Of a stretch of DNA of 53,580 nt, positions 17,037 to 24,912 are shown piece by piece. Position 1 is the first letter of the stretch. The number at the start of each line of letters is the position of its first letter. This DNA comes from Sphingobacteriales bacterium. Lineage in GTDB: Bacteria > Bacteroidota > Bacteroidia > Chitinophagales > Chitinophagaceae. The notes beneath the pieces are model-generated. The model saw only the letters and a list, made by a program, of their open reading frames with translations. It ran no database searches and was not told the origin of the DNA. Both the position numbers and the translations under genes were made by a program. Location: the NCBI GenBank assembly GCA_016200915.1, contig JACQDV010000026.1:1-53580 (forward strand), given 5' to 3'.

Positions 17037-17166
17037 GCATCAGTTTGAATTTTTCACGCAAAGAAATATAAGGAGCAAAGACGCCAGGATTTTTTTGCGG
17101 CTTATTTTCTTTGCGGCCTGGCGTGAAATCAGACAATACACCTGTCAAATTTTGAAACTGATACAC
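17037..17166. repeat. Dispersed palindromic element, copy 1
   Basis: The element begins ATCAGTTTGAATTTTTCACG and ends with the near complement CAAATTTTGAAACTGATAC. Inside, CACGCAAAGAAA is mirrored by TTTTCTTTGCGG and GGCGTGAAAT, so the whole unit folds back on itself. A second copy with about 85-90% visible identity lies at 36717-36838. It encodes no protein. It lies between the TonB-like gene and the DUF2911 gene. Confidence 0.85.
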
Positions 17167-17208
17167 TATTATCTTTCCACCCTGCCGCTCTATATTAACA
17201 TCTCCTCC

Positions 17209-17216
17209 TATCTTTG
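17209..17216 (+). promoter_or_regulatory. Putative -7 box (TATCTTTG) for the DUF2911 gene
   Basis: TATCTTTG fits TAnnTTTG and lies 21 bases before the ATG at 17238. The -33 region is weak. The box overlaps an alternative in-frame TTG at 17214, which argues that TTG is not the start codon. Confidence 0.45.
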
Positions 17217-17237
17217 CGGTTCACAAAAATTGCTATC

Positions 17238-18080
17238 ATGAAAAGGTTATTCTTATTTTCAGTGCTTGCTGCTATCTTATTTATTAATTCAAATGCTCAG
17301 CAACTCAAAACGCCTGCTGCCTCTCCCACACAAAACCTCAAACAGGATTTTGGTATCGGCAATATTGAGTTGTCATATTCCCGTCCTTCAATTAAAGGAA
17401 GAAAATATTTTGATGAAAATTCCGAACTGGCTCCTGTTGGAAAAGTATGGCGTACCGGTGCAAATGGTGCTACCACTTTAACTTTTAGTGATGATGTAAA
17501 GATTGGCGGTGTGGATGTAAAAGCCGGTAAATATGGTTTACTTGCTATACCTGGCAAAGATGAATGGACATTAATTATTACATCTCAAACAGATGTTACC
17601 AATCCAAACAATTACAAACAGGAAAATGATGTGGTAAGAGCAAAAGCAAAACCTGTTGCATTAGGTATGTCAATTGAAAACTTTACCATTCAATTTGGCA
17701 ACATCACTTCTACCAGTTGTGATCTGCAGTTGATGTGGGGAACTACTGCGGTAAGCACCACCATCAGCACAGAAGTTGACAGTAAGATTATGGCGCAAAT
17801 TGATAAACTCCTTAAAAGTGATGACCGTCCTTATTTCAATGCTGCTTCTTACTATGCAAACAATAACAAAGATCTGAACCAGGCATTAGTATGGTTTGAT
17901 AAAGCGATAGAGCAAACTCCAACTGGTTACTGGATATATTATGAAAAAGCAAACTGCTTAGTGAAAATGGGTAAAAAAGCCGAAGCAAAAGTAGCGGCCC
18001 AAAAATCGCTGGAGCTTGCCAAAGCATCAAAAGATGATGCGTATATTGGAAGAAACGAAAAACTGTTAAGCACTTTATAA
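17238..18080 (+). CDS. DUF2911 domain secreted protein with TPR-like C-terminus
   Basis: The 280-residue product starts at ATG 17238 with a signal peptide (MKRLFLFSVLAAILFINSNAQ). Residues about 25-180 form a DUF2911 domain (IELSYSRPSIKGRKYF, VWRTGANGATTLTFS, GKYGLLAIPGKDEWTLI), a Bacteroidota family of unknown function found in exported proteins. The C-terminal 80 residues look like a TPR pair (YYANNNKDLNQALVWFDKAI, YYEKANCLVKMGKKAEAKVA). It is expected in the periplasm or outside. It stands alone, preceded by a promoter-like box and followed by a terminator hairpin. Confidence 0.88.
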   Translation: MKRLFLFSVLAAILFINSNAQQLKTPAASPTQNLKQDFGIGNIELSYSRPSIKGRKYFDENSELAPVGKVWRTGANGATTLTFSDDVKIGGVDVKAGKYGLLAIPGKDEWTLIITSQTDVTNPNNYKQENDVVRAKAKPVALGMSIENFTIQFGNITSTSCDLQLMWGTTAVSTTISTEVDSKIMAQIDKLLKSDDRPYFNAASYYANNNKDLNQALVWFDKAIEQTPTGYWIYYEKANCLVKMGKKAEAKVAAQKSLELAKASKDDAYIGRNEKLLSTL

Positions 18081-18097
18081 TACACCAACATTATTTT

Positions 18098-18135
18098 AAA
18101 AGCTCCGTAAAATGTACTAACATCACGGAGCTTTT
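18098..18135 (+). terminator. Terminator hairpin after the DUF2911 gene
   Basis: A perfect 11-bp stem AAAAGCTCCGT / ACGGAGCTTTT encloses a 16-base loop and is followed by ATTTTAAT. It sits 17 bases after the stop codon. The stem's A and T ends would make it work in both directions. Confidence 0.75.
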
Positions 18136-18156
18136 ATTTTAATCATCCCCGCTGCC

Positions 18157-19173
18157 ATGAAAGCAAAAAAGATATTACGATATTCAGCATTTATTTTAGC
18201 CGCCATCATCCTGATCGTTGCCTTAAAAGTTTTTGGACCGGTAACTTCTGCACCCGCAGATAAATATTTCTATATTAAAACCGGCAGCAAATACAATGAA
18301 GTAAGTTCAACTTTAAAAGAGCAACATATTATCTCTTCTACTTTAATATTTGACTGGCTGAGTAGCTGGCTCAACTATAAAAATGCTGTAAAGCCCGGTC
18401 GTTATGAAATTCCCGATGGAATGAGTGCATTTAATTTGGTGAGAATGCTGCGCAATGGAAAACAATCACCGGTAAGATTGATCATTAATAAGATCAGAAC
18501 AAAGGAAGATATAGCCGGTTTTATAGGGAAAAGATTTGAATGCGACTCTGCATCTATCATTAATTTCTTTAACAGCAATGATTCTCTGAAGAAATATAAC
18601 CTCGACAGTAACACGGTAGTTTCTGCTATTATTCCAAATACCTACATCTATAACTGGAATACTAATTTCTCCAAACTATTTACGAGGCTGTATGATGAGC
18701 ATAACAAATTCTGGAATGACAAAAGAAAAGCTGATGCTGATTCATTACATCTTACTCCGGTGCAGGTTTACACACTTGCTTCCATTGTAGAAGAAGAAAC
18801 AGTTCAGGAATCTGACAAGCCACTCATAGCAAGTGTTTATTTAAACCGTATGAGCAAAGGAATGAAACTCGGGGCTGATCCCACTGTAAAATTTGCATTG
18901 AAAAATTTTGCTTTAAAACGTATTTACGAAAAATATTTATTGTTCGATTCTCCTTACAACACTTATAAATATGCAGGCCTGCCCCCGGGGCCAATTTGCA
19001 CTCCATCAGTAAAAACAATTGATGCCTGTTTACAACCTGCTCAAACTAAATATTTGTATTTTGTTGCCAGTGCCGACAAGCCAGGTTATCATGATTTTGC
19101 TGAGACATATGAAGAGCATTTAAAGTTGGCTAAAAGATACCAGCAGAAATTAGATTCACTCAATATTCATTAA
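18157..19173 (+). CDS. mltG: Endolytic peptidoglycan transglycosylase MltG
   Basis: This 338-residue YceG/MltG protein cuts nascent glycan strands in the periplasm and is thought to set strand length. It has one N-terminal membrane helix (about residues 9-28), a LysM-like region (about 37-105) and the YceG catalytic domain. The active-site segment is LASIVEEETVQESDKPLIAS, with the catalytic glutamate in the EEE at 212-214. GLPPGPICTPS near the C-terminus is also a family hallmark. Its stop shares one base with the ATG of the next gene (TAATG), so the two are coupled. Confidence 0.95.
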   Translation: MKAKKILRYSAFILAAIILIVALKVFGPVTSAPADKYFYIKTGSKYNEVSSTLKEQHIISSTLIFDWLSSWLNYKNAVKPGRYEIPDGMSAFNLVRMLRNGKQSPVRLIINKIRTKEDIAGFIGKRFECDSASIINFFNSNDSLKKYNLDSNTVVSAIIPNTYIYNWNTNFSKLFTRLYDEHNKFWNDKRKADADSLHLTPVQVYTLASIVEEETVQESDKPLIASVYLNRMSKGMKLGADPTVKFALKNFALKRIYEKYLLFDSPYNTYKYAGLPPGPICTPSVKTIDACLQPAQTKYLYFVASADKPGYHDFAETYEEHLKLAKRYQQKLDSLNIH

Positions 19174-20111
19174 TGACCAAATTAGAAAGAATAATCGTCA
19201 CATTTCCTGTAACTGCTTTTTTTATAAGGCTGAGTAAGCGAATCCATTTGCCAGGATTTGAAGGTGTACCGTTGTATGATGTGATAAAATTCTTTTTCCG
19301 GCAGGTAAGACAAGTAGGATTAAATGAAAGAGCGGCAGCTATCTCATACAACTTCATTATGGCCATTCCTCCTACCTGCTTATTTCTTTTTACATTAATT
19401 CCTCATCTGCCGTTTATTCCTAAAAAAAGTATCAAGGAACAATTACATTCTTTAATAGTTGATGTTATTCCGGCTAAAGTCTATAATCAAAATATTATCA
19501 AGTTTGTAGATGGTTTCATTGATCAGTCGAGAATTGGTTTGCTGTCGTTTGGTATTGTGCTTTCTTTATTCTTCGCCTCCAATGCTATGATGGGATTGAT
19601 GCGTTCCTTCAACAAAAACTATATTGGTTTTGAAAAAAGAAAAGGGCTGCAAACAAGATGGACAGCAATCAAACTCACTTCATTAATATTAAGTTTGGTA
19701 CTTGCCTGTTTGCTTTTATTGATTGCACAGGGTGCCGTTTTAAAATTATTAGGAATTCAAAGTCTTGAAGTGAGGACTTTTATCAAGAACATTCGCTGGG
19801 TTTTTATTATCGGGCTTATTTTTTATATCTACGGTTCTATTTACAAATATGCTCCTGCTACTCAAAAAAGATGGAAGTTGCTTTCACCTGGTTCTATATT
19901 AGGTACAATAATGAGTGTACTGGCAACATTAGGCTTCGCATATTTTGTTAATAATTATGGTAGATACAATGCACTGTATGGTTCCATTGGAACCGTAATT
20001 GTATTAATGATACTGGTTTTTATTAATTCCATGTCATTGTTAATCGGTTTTGAACTAAATGTTAGCATTAAATCGATAAAAGCGATTGCTGATGAAAGGC
20101 CAAAAAGCTGA
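19173..20111 (+). CDS. YihY/virulence factor BrkB family membrane protein
   Basis: The 312-residue integral membrane protein has about six hydrophobic helices (near residues 65-85, 125-145, 170-190, 210-230, 245-265 and 272-297). It carries BrkB family motifs AAAISYNFIMAIPP (54-67) and ALYGSIGTVIVLMILVFI. The family was once called ribonuclease BN by mistake; its biochemical role is unknown. Translation is coupled to mltG through a one-base overlap, pointing to an envelope-related role. Confidence 0.9.
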   Translation: MTKLERIIVTFPVTAFFIRLSKRIHLPGFEGVPLYDVIKFFFRQVRQVGLNERAAAISYNFIMAIPPTCLFLFTLIPHLPFIPKKSIKEQLHSLIVDVIPAKVYNQNIIKFVDGFIDQSRIGLLSFGIVLSLFFASNAMMGLMRSFNKNYIGFEKRKGLQTRWTAIKLTSLILSLVLACLLLLIAQGAVLKLLGIQSLEVRTFIKNIRWVFIIGLIFYIYGSIYKYAPATQKRWKLLSPGSILGTIMSVLATLGFAYFVNNYGRYNALYGSIGTVIVLMILVFINSMSLLIGFELNVSIKSIKAIADERPKS

Positions 20112-20120
20112 GTAAGCGGT

Positions 20121-20153
20121 TTGTTTTTCCCTTTATTTCCATCGTAACTTTAA
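20121..20153 (+). promoter_or_regulatory. Putative Bacteroidota promoter for the thioredoxin-like gene
   Basis: A TTTG at 20121-20124 is separated by 21 bases from TAACTTTA at 20146-20153, close to the TTTG-N19-21-TAnnTTTG consensus with one mismatch. The ATG follows 19 bases later at 20173. Confidence 0.45.
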
Positions 20154-20172
20154 GGAACTAAATCATCAGGCT

Positions 20173-20781
20173 ATGAAACATATTTTCCTTGCTGTTGTTC
20201 TGTTGCTGGCTACAACACTTATTTCTTTTAAAGCATCAAATACTTCTTTAAAAATCGGAAGCCCACTCCCAAGTCCTGAACTTAAAATGAAAGATGTTTC
20301 CGGAAAAGAAGTATCGTTTAAAGAAGCGATGAAACAAAATGGCTTACTGGTAATGTTTAGTTGTAACACCTGTCCTTTTGTAATTAAACATCAGCAAAAG
20401 ACAAAAGAAGTTGCAGCATTTGCTTTAAAAAATAATATTGGTGTGATACTGCTCAACTCCAACGAAGGGCAGCGGGATGATAATGATTCATTTGATGAAA
20501 TGAAGTCATATGCAAAAGACCAGGGCTATAGCTGGTATTATGTTGTTGATAAAGATTCTAAAATGGCTGATACATTTGGTGCTTCAATGACACCTGAAAG
20601 TTTTCTCTTTAATAAAGATGGAAAATTAGTTTATCACGGTGCTATTAATGATCGTCCCCGTGATCCTAATAACGGACAAACAGAATATTTAAAAAATGCG
20701 ATGAACGAAATGCTTAGCGGTAAAGAAGTATCTGTTACTACTTATCCTCAATTGGGCTGTGGCATTAAAAGAAAAAACTAA
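20173..20781 (+). CDS. Exported thioredoxin-fold protein (AhpC/TSA-like)
   Basis: The 202-residue protein has an N-terminal signal or anchor (residues 1-22) and a thioredoxin-fold domain of the redoxin/AhpC type. The active-site region is FSCNTCPFV (C64 and C67), a CxxC placed as in thiol-disulfide oxidoreductases of this subfamily. Conserved companions are GVILLNSNEG, and FGASMTPESFLFN with the cis-proline. It probably reduces or forms disulfides, or scavenges peroxide, in the periplasm. It converges with the TlpA-like gene after a 10-base gap. Confidence 0.88.
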   Translation: MKHIFLAVVLLLATTLISFKASNTSLKIGSPLPSPELKMKDVSGKEVSFKEAMKQNGLLVMFSCNTCPFVIKHQQKTKEVAAFALKNNIGVILLNSNEGQRDDNDSFDEMKSYAKDQGYSWYYVVDKDSKMADTFGASMTPESFLFNKDGKLVYHGAINDRPRDPNNGQTEYLKNAMNEMLSGKEVSVTTYPQLGCGIKRKN

Positions 20782-20791
20782 TATTAAATAT

Positions 20792-21277
20792 TCACTTCGT
20801 GAGATTTTCCAGTTCGGCTGTTAATTCTTTCTCTGTTAATTGCTGTGCATGAAAACTGCGGTAATTCTTTTTCTTGTTAAGAAAGAGGGTGGCTGGCATT
20901 ACTCCACTCCAGTTTTTATCAATCTTTGGACAAAACTGGCCCGGGTCTTCTTCATCTATCCAAACAATTTCTGCAGTAAAGCCATTCTTCTTTGCAAATG
21001 CTTCAATCTTTTCAGGATAATATTCAGGAAAATCAAGACTTACTAAAAGCAGTTTTACTTTTTTCCCTTCGTATTTTTTTATTGTTTTCTGAAAGTAAGG
21101 AATTTCTTCCACGCAAGGTTTACAAAAAGTAGCCCAGAAATTTATAACCAAAGGATTTTTTGACTGATTAATATATTGCTCCAGATCGGCATACTTCCAT
21201 CTCTTGATAGTTTGTGCATTGGAATGAAATGCCAGCAAGAAAACAAATACAGTAAGGAAGAAATTTTTTGTTTTCAT
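20792..21277 (-). CDS. TlpA-like thiol-disulfide oxidoreductase
   Basis: A 161-residue exported thioredoxin-like protein. The signal peptide covers residues 1-21 (ending FHSNAQ) and the active site is NFWATFCKPCVEEIP, with C52 and C55. The segment VMPATLFLN carries the cis-proline. TlpA/ResA-type proteins reduce disulfides in the periplasm, often for cytochrome c maturation, but no such genes are close by. It and the preceding thioredoxin-like gene point at each other. Confidence 0.88.
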   Translation of the reverse strand: MKTKNFFLTVFVFLLAFHSNAQTIKRWKYADLEQYINQSKNPLVINFWATFCKPCVEEIPYFQKTIKKYEGKKVKLLLVSLDFPEYYPEKIEAFAKKNGFTAEIVWIDEEDPGQFCPKIDKNWSGVMPATLFLNKKKNYRSFHAQQLTEKELTAELENLTK

Positions 21278-21373
21278 CGATCAAAGTTTAGAATATTTAC
21301 GGATAATGTTGCCAATAAAATGCCAAATTACGGTATGCTACGGGCAAATAAAACGTAAAAGCACCTGATAAGT

Positions 21374-21970
21374 TTACTCCATGTCTTCTTCTTTAAAACC
21401 CCACTCAGTATGTAACTGATTAAATATTTGTTCAGGCAGTTTTCTTTGAGCATAATGACCAGCTAATTCTTTTTGCCTCATTGCCTCATAAACAGTAACG
21501 GCGCAGGCAACGGAAATATTAAGTGACTTAATGATGCCTGTTTGAGGAATAATGAAATTTCCATCTGCCATCGCTCTTATTTCATCACTAACACCTGAAT
21601 GTTCATTGCCAAATATCAGCGCAATGCTTTCAGAAAAATTAATAGCATGCAGACTTACTGCATCACTGCTTAAATGAGTGGTTACTATTTTTGAATAACG
21701 TTTTCTCAGTTCAGTAAAACATTCTGCTGCATCGGTATATTGATGAATAGTTAACCACTTGGCTGCACTGGATGAACTTTTAGCTCCCCATTTTTTATGA
21801 CGTGGAATTTTAGTATTCAGAATAAAAATGTCCTGTATCCCCACAGCATCACAAGTACGCATAACTGCCGAAATATTATGCGGATCAAAAACATTTTCTA
21901 AAACAACGGTAATATCGTTTTGTCTTTTGTTAAGTACAGAGAGTAAACGTTCTTTTCTTTCTGGTGTCAT
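21374..21970 (-). CDS. trmH: tRNA (guanosine(18)-2'-O)-methyltransferase TrmH (SpoU family)
   Basis: This 198-residue SpoU-class (SPOUT) methyltransferase has all three family motifs. HNISAVMRTCDA (31-42) is motif 1 with the catalytic arginine, FGNEHSGVSDE (120-130) is motif 2, and SLNISVACAV (149-158) is motif 3. The short N-terminal extension TPERKERLLSVLNKRQ matches TrmH, which methylates the ribose of G18 in tRNAs. The nearby tRNA-Thr gene lies upstream on the same strand. An rRNA-directed relative cannot be fully excluded. Confidence 0.88.
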   Translation of the reverse strand: MTPERKERLLSVLNKRQNDITVVLENVFDPHNISAVMRTCDAVGIQDIFILNTKIPRHKKWGAKSSSSAAKWLTIHQYTDAAECFTELRKRYSKIVTTHLSSDAVSLHAINFSESIALIFGNEHSGVSDEIRAMADGNFIIPQTGIIKSLNISVACAVTVYEAMRQKELAGHYAQRKLPEQIFNQLHTEWGFKEEDME

Positions 21971-21978
21971 GATAAAAA

Positions 21979-22016
21979 TTGAGCTATCTATCCCGCCCTG
22001 GGCGGGACGACCTGTC
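21979..22016 (-). repeat. Partial tRNA 3'-half look-alike carrying a GC palindrome
   Basis: Read on the minus strand, this segment has ACAGGTCGTC, then CCGCCCAGGGCGG, then GATAGATAGCTCA. The first and last blocks match the 3' half of the adjacent tRNA-Thr (ACAGGTCGTC ... GATAGATGGCTCA) with one mismatch. The T-arm core is replaced by a GGGCGGGA palindrome. It lies about 34 bases beyond the 3' end of the tRNA. It could be a decayed tandem tRNA copy or an attachment-site remnant. Confidence 0.55.
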
Positions 22017-22049
22017 TGAATTAATAAGAGATGTTTTGCTGATTTACTG

Positions 22050-22122
22050 AGCCATCTATCAGGCTCGAACTGACGACCTGTTCATTACGAATGAACCGCT
22101 CTACCAACTGAGCTAAGATGGC
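22050..22122 (-). tRNA. tRNA-Thr (anticodon CGT)
   Basis: On the minus strand the sequence starts GCCATCTTAGCTCAGTTGGT and folds into a full cloverleaf. The acceptor stem GCCATCT pairs with AGATGGC. The anticodon arm GTTCA-TTCGTAA-TGAAC gives anticodon CGT at the middle of the loop, reading ACG threonine codons. The T arm contains AGTTCGAGCCT. The discriminator base is T and CCA is not encoded, which is usual for Bacteroidota. Confidence 0.93.
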
Positions 22123-22160
22123 TTACTTTACAAAAGTAGAAATATTGGAAAGAAATTGTC

Positions 22161-23126
22161 TTATGACTTTTCTAAACTGAACAAACTATCAACAAATTGA
22201 TGTTTATCGAAAACAAGCAGATCTTCCATTTTTTCACCAACACCAATAAACTTAACAGGTATTTTAAACTGGTTGGCAATGGCTAATACCACGCCACCTT
22301 TGGCTGTACCATCCAGTTTAGTTATTGCTAATGCATTTACTTCAGTAGCGGCAGTAAAATGTTTGGCTTGTTCCAATGCATTTTGCCCGGTAGAGCCATC
22401 TAATACCAGCATTACTTCATGCGGTGCATCAGGAATAACTTTTTGAATAACTCTTTTAATTTTGGTTAACTCATCCATTAAATGAGTTTTGGTATGAAGA
22501 CGGCCGGCAGTATCAATAATAATTACATCTGCACCTTTGGCAACGCCACTGTTAACGGTATCAAAAGCAACAGCAGCAGGATCACTGCCCATTTCTTTTT
22601 TAACGATGGGTACTCCTGCTCTGTCACTCCAGATAGTTAACTGGTCAACTGCTGCTGCACGAAACGTATCAGCAGCACCTAACAAAACAGATTTACCTGC
22701 CTTCTTAAAATTATAAGCCAGCTTACCGATAGTAGTTGTTTTGCCTACGCCATTTACACCCACCACCATAATTACATAAGGTTTTTGTGGAAGTGGCTCA
22801 GTAAAGCTTTTTAAAGATTGGTCAGGAGCATCCACCAATATAGCAGCTATTTCTTCCTGTAATAAACGATTGAGTTCGCTGGTGCCGATGTATTTATCTT
22901 TCGCAACTCTTGCTTCAATGCGTTCAATAATTTTAATGGTTGTATCAATACCCACATCAGAACCAACCAATGCTTCTTCCAGGTTATCCAGCACTTCTTC
23001 ATCAACGGTGCTTTTACCGGCAATGGCTTTGGTTATTTTAGAAAAGAATCCTTCCTTGGTCTTTTGTAAACCCTGGTCTAAGCTTTCTTTTTCTTTCTTT
23101 CCAAATAATTTATCAAATAAACCCAT
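22161..23126 (-). CDS. ftsY: Signal recognition particle receptor FtsY
   Basis: A 321-residue SRP-type GTPase that docks the signal recognition particle with its ribosome at the inner membrane. The short acidic/basic N-terminus lacks the long A domain of E. coli FtsY, as is usual in Bacteroidota. The NG domain has G1 GVNGVGKTTT (123-132), DTFRAAAVDQL (153-163), G3 DTAGRLH (205-211) and ITKLDGTAKGG near residue 270. The C-terminal IGVGEKMEDLLVFD is typical. It sits 34 bases upstream of tRNA-Thr on the same strand; the upstream gap holds word repeats. Confidence 0.96.
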   Translation of the reverse strand: MGLFDKLFGKKEKESLDQGLQKTKEGFFSKITKAIAGKSTVDEEVLDNLEEALVGSDVGIDTTIKIIERIEARVAKDKYIGTSELNRLLQEEIAAILVDAPDQSLKSFTEPLPQKPYVIMVVGVNGVGKTTTIGKLAYNFKKAGKSVLLGAADTFRAAAVDQLTIWSDRAGVPIVKKEMGSDPAAVAFDTVNSGVAKGADVIIIDTAGRLHTKTHLMDELTKIKRVIQKVIPDAPHEVMLVLDGSTGQNALEQAKHFTAATEVNALAITKLDGTAKGGVVLAIANQFKIPVKFIGVGEKMEDLLVFDKHQFVDSLFSLEKS

Positions 23127-23127
23127 T

Positions 23128-23245
23128 TGTTTGTTTATGGTTTGTTGTTTGTGGTTGCGGATTCGTTATTTCCCCTTGCGTCATTGAGAAATTGAGTCAT
23201 TTTCACATTATCAAATTATCACACTATCAAATTATCACATTAGCT
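23128..23245. repeat. TTTGTGG and ATTATCACA word repeats upstream of ftsY
   Basis: TTTGTTTATGGTTTGTTGTT and TGTGGTTG (23128-23155) are followed by runs of ATTGAG and then by tandem TCAAATTATCACACTATCA words (about 23185-23240). The gap separates an acetyltransferase gene from ftsY on the minus strand. The ATTATCACA words return at 24085-24172. No promoter stands out among the repeats. Confidence 0.75.
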
Positions 23246-23247
23246 AA

Positions 23248-23775
23248 TTACCATATTTCCTTCTTCATTAAAAAATCATCATGTACTTCTTCTCCAAACT
23301 GAAAAGTATCGGTATCATAAATCACAAACCCTGCTTTTTGATAAAACTGAATAGCCTTATTATTCTTTTGCCATACACTCAGCCACGCAATTTTATATTC
23401 TTCTTCTTTGGCTACTAATAATACTTTTTCAATCAGTTCTGTTCCTATCTTAAAGCCCTGGTATTCCTTAAGCACATATATTCTTTCTACCTGTATTTTC
23501 TTTTTGCCATTCAGTCCTTTAGGCACCCTGTTCTCACTTAATTTGGTAAACCCGACTGGTAACTCTCCAACATAAGCTATAAAGAAGCGTTCGCCAAAGG
23601 TGTTGACTTCTTTCTCAATCCGCTCATGATTGAACATCTGGTCAACATATGCCGCTACTGCTTCTTTTTTATTGTTATCACCGTAGGTCTCTACAAATGT
23701 CTTATGCCCCAATGAAACAATGGTATCAACATCGGCGGCATAAGCCTGACGTACTGTTATATTGGCAACCGGCAT
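23248..23775 (-). CDS. GNAT family N-acetyltransferase (PaiA-like)
   Basis: I start this gene at ATG 23775 (MPVANITVRQAYAAD), giving 175 residues, the same length and layout as the acetyltransferase at 11665. A GTG 48 bases upstream would add an unlikely N-terminal extension. It has the strand QVERIYVL followed by the acetyl-CoA loop YQGFKIG, then FYQKAGF near residue 150. This pattern is seen in spermidine/spermine-type acetyltransferases. The substrate is unknown. It is separated from DUF4295 by a terminator, so it has its own transcript or shares one with ftsY downstream. Confidence 0.85.
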   Translation of the reverse strand: MPVANITVRQAYAADVDTIVSLGHKTFVETYGDNNKKEAVAAYVDQMFNHERIEKEVNTFGERFFIAYVGELPVGFTKLSENRVPKGLNGKKKIQVERIYVLKEYQGFKIGTELIEKVLLVAKEEEYKIAWLSVWQKNNKAIQFYQKAGFVIYDTDTFQFGEEVHDDFLMKKEIW

Positions 23776-23851
23776 GCTATCGTTACTTTTTAGATAATGA
23801 AATCTTTTAGCTGTAAATCTCACTGTTCGGATTAAAAGATTATAAAACGTA

Positions 23852-23887
23852 AAAAGCCGTTCAGGAGTTTTTTCCGGAACAGCTTTA
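23852..23887 (-). terminator. Terminator of the rpmB-rpmG-DUF4295 operon
   Basis: On the minus strand, AAAGCTGTTCCGG and CCTGAACGGCTTT form a stem of about 12 pairs with one mismatch and one G-T wobble, followed by TTACG. It begins about 20 bases after the DUF4295 stop. It cleanly ends the ribosomal protein transcript before the acetyltransferase gene. Confidence 0.75.
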
Positions 23888-23907
23888 CAATATCATTACT
23901 TTCACAA

Positions 23908-24081
23908 TTATTTTTGTGCTAAAAATTCTTTGATTTTGTCTTTGTGCACAATCTGCTCTTTAAAGGTATATGCACCAGACTTTGGACTGCGTACCGCACG
24001 GATAACTTTTGTCCAGTTTTTAGCTTCAGCCGAAGCTTTTAAGTCTTTTACTTTAGCGTTTTTTGATGCTGCTTTTGCCAT
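23908..24081 (-). CDS. DUF4295 family small basic protein
   Basis: A 57-residue lysine-rich protein beginning MAKAASKNAKVKDLK and containing WTKVIRAVRSPKSGAYTFKE. DUF4295 is a small Bacteroidota family almost always encoded directly after rpmB and rpmG, as here, and close to ftsY. Its basic composition and place in the operon suggest it binds the ribosome or rRNA; that is inference. The ATG at 24081 and the TAA at 23908-23910 bound it cleanly. Confidence 0.85.
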   Translation of the reverse strand: MAKAASKNAKVKDLKASAEAKNWTKVIRAVRSPKSGAYTFKEQIVHKDKIKEFLAQK

Positions 24082-24084
24082 GAT

Positions 24085-24172
24085 ATATCAATTTGATAAT
24101 ATGATAATGAGATAATGTGATAATTTGAACAACATTAGCCAATCAGCACATTAGCACATTAGCTAATTAATT
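24085..24172. repeat. TGATAAT and ACATTAGC word repeats between rpmG and DUF4295
   Basis: Imperfect repeats of TGATAATATGATAATGAGAT (24095-24125) are followed by ATTAGCCAATCAGCACATTAG type words (24133-24165). They lie inside the operon between rpmG and DUF4295. They share words with 23185-23245. Confidence 0.7.
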
Positions 24173-24353
24173 ATTTAATTTCTTTATGTACAGTATATTT
24201 CTTTAAAATAGGGTTGTACTTCTTCAGTTCAATACGCTCAGGGGTATTTTTTTTGTTTTTGGTACTGATGTAGCGGCTTGTTCCGGCCTGACCAGAAGTT
24301 TTGTGCTCGGTACACTCCAAAATAACCTGAACCCTGTTACCTTTCTTTGCCAT
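24171..24353 (-). CDS. rpmG: 50S ribosomal protein L33
   Basis: A 60-residue L33 with the family opening [19 protein letters not shown] and the segment [22 protein letters not shown]. It has a single cysteine (C14), so it is the form lacking the zinc-binding CxxC pairs. This form does not depend on zinc supply. It lies between rpmB and DUF4295 in one minus-strand operon. Confidence 0.96.
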   Translation of the reverse strand: MAKKGNRVQVILECTEHKTSGQAGTSRYISTKNKKNTPERIELKKYNPILKKYTVHKEIK

Positions 24354-24427
24354 TTTAATTTAATTTGAAAATTTGAAAATCCCTCAATTACTCAATTAAG
24401 GCATTGAGCCATTGCGGTATTTTGATA
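24354..24427. repeat. Word repeats between rpmB and rpmG
   Basis: The gap holds TTTGAAAATTTGAAAATCCC followed by CTCAATTACTCAATTAAGGC and ATTGAGCCATTG. These are tandem variants of two short words. The spacer is within the ribosomal protein operon, so these words are transcribed with it. Confidence 0.65.
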
Positions 24428-24664
24428 TTAAACTTTTTCTCCTTTCGCTCTCAGTTCTTTCACTACGCTGTATAAACCATTTTTGTTAATGGTGCGGATA
24501 GCTTCGGTTGAAAGCTTTAATGTTACCCATTTGTCTTCTTCAGCTAAGAAGAAACGCTTGGTTTGCAAATTGGGTAAAAAACGACGCTTGGTCTTGATAT
24601 TTGAGTGAGAAACCTTGTTCCCAGTCTTTGGCGTTTTACCCGTAACCTGACATACTCTGGCCAT
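24428..24664 (-). CDS. rpmB: 50S ribosomal protein L28
   Basis: A 78-residue L28: [20 protein letters not shown] and the signature [11 protein letters not shown], then a conserved C-terminal region TIRTI-like ([19 protein letters not shown]). It is the first gene of the operon rpmB-rpmG-DUF4295 and has a near-consensus promoter 23-53 bases upstream. Confidence 0.96.
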   Translation of the reverse strand: MARVCQVTGKTPKTGNKVSHSNIKTKRRFLPNLQTKRFFLAEEDKWVTLKLSTEAIRTINKNGLYSVVKELRAKGEKV

Positions 24665-24686
24665 GATATTCTAATTTTTCGGACGG

Positions 24687-24717
24687 CAAAGGTAGGGCTT
24701 GAATGCTTAGCCACAAA
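24687..24717 (-). promoter_or_regulatory. Bacteroidota promoter of rpmB
   Basis: On the minus strand TTTG (24717-24714), a 19-base spacer and TACCTTTG (24694-24687) match the Bacteroidota sigma-A consensus TTTG-N19-TAnnTTTG exactly. It lies just upstream of the rpmB ATG at 24664, leaving a short leader. This is the best promoter match I found in the window. Confidence 0.75.
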
Positions 24718-24912
24718 ATAATTGAAGAGAAAATATTTACACAAAAGAGTCTTTTTCAGTGGAAAAGCCGGGAAATTATCCCCCGATAATGCTGTCAAAA
24801 GGTTTATCCTATCCCAAACAGCTTCCAAAGATAAGATTCTGGGCAGAAGCTCTAGGAATCTCGTCTTATCAATCCTGAGATTAAAAGGGCCGCTTTTTTG
24901 ATAATTTTAGGC

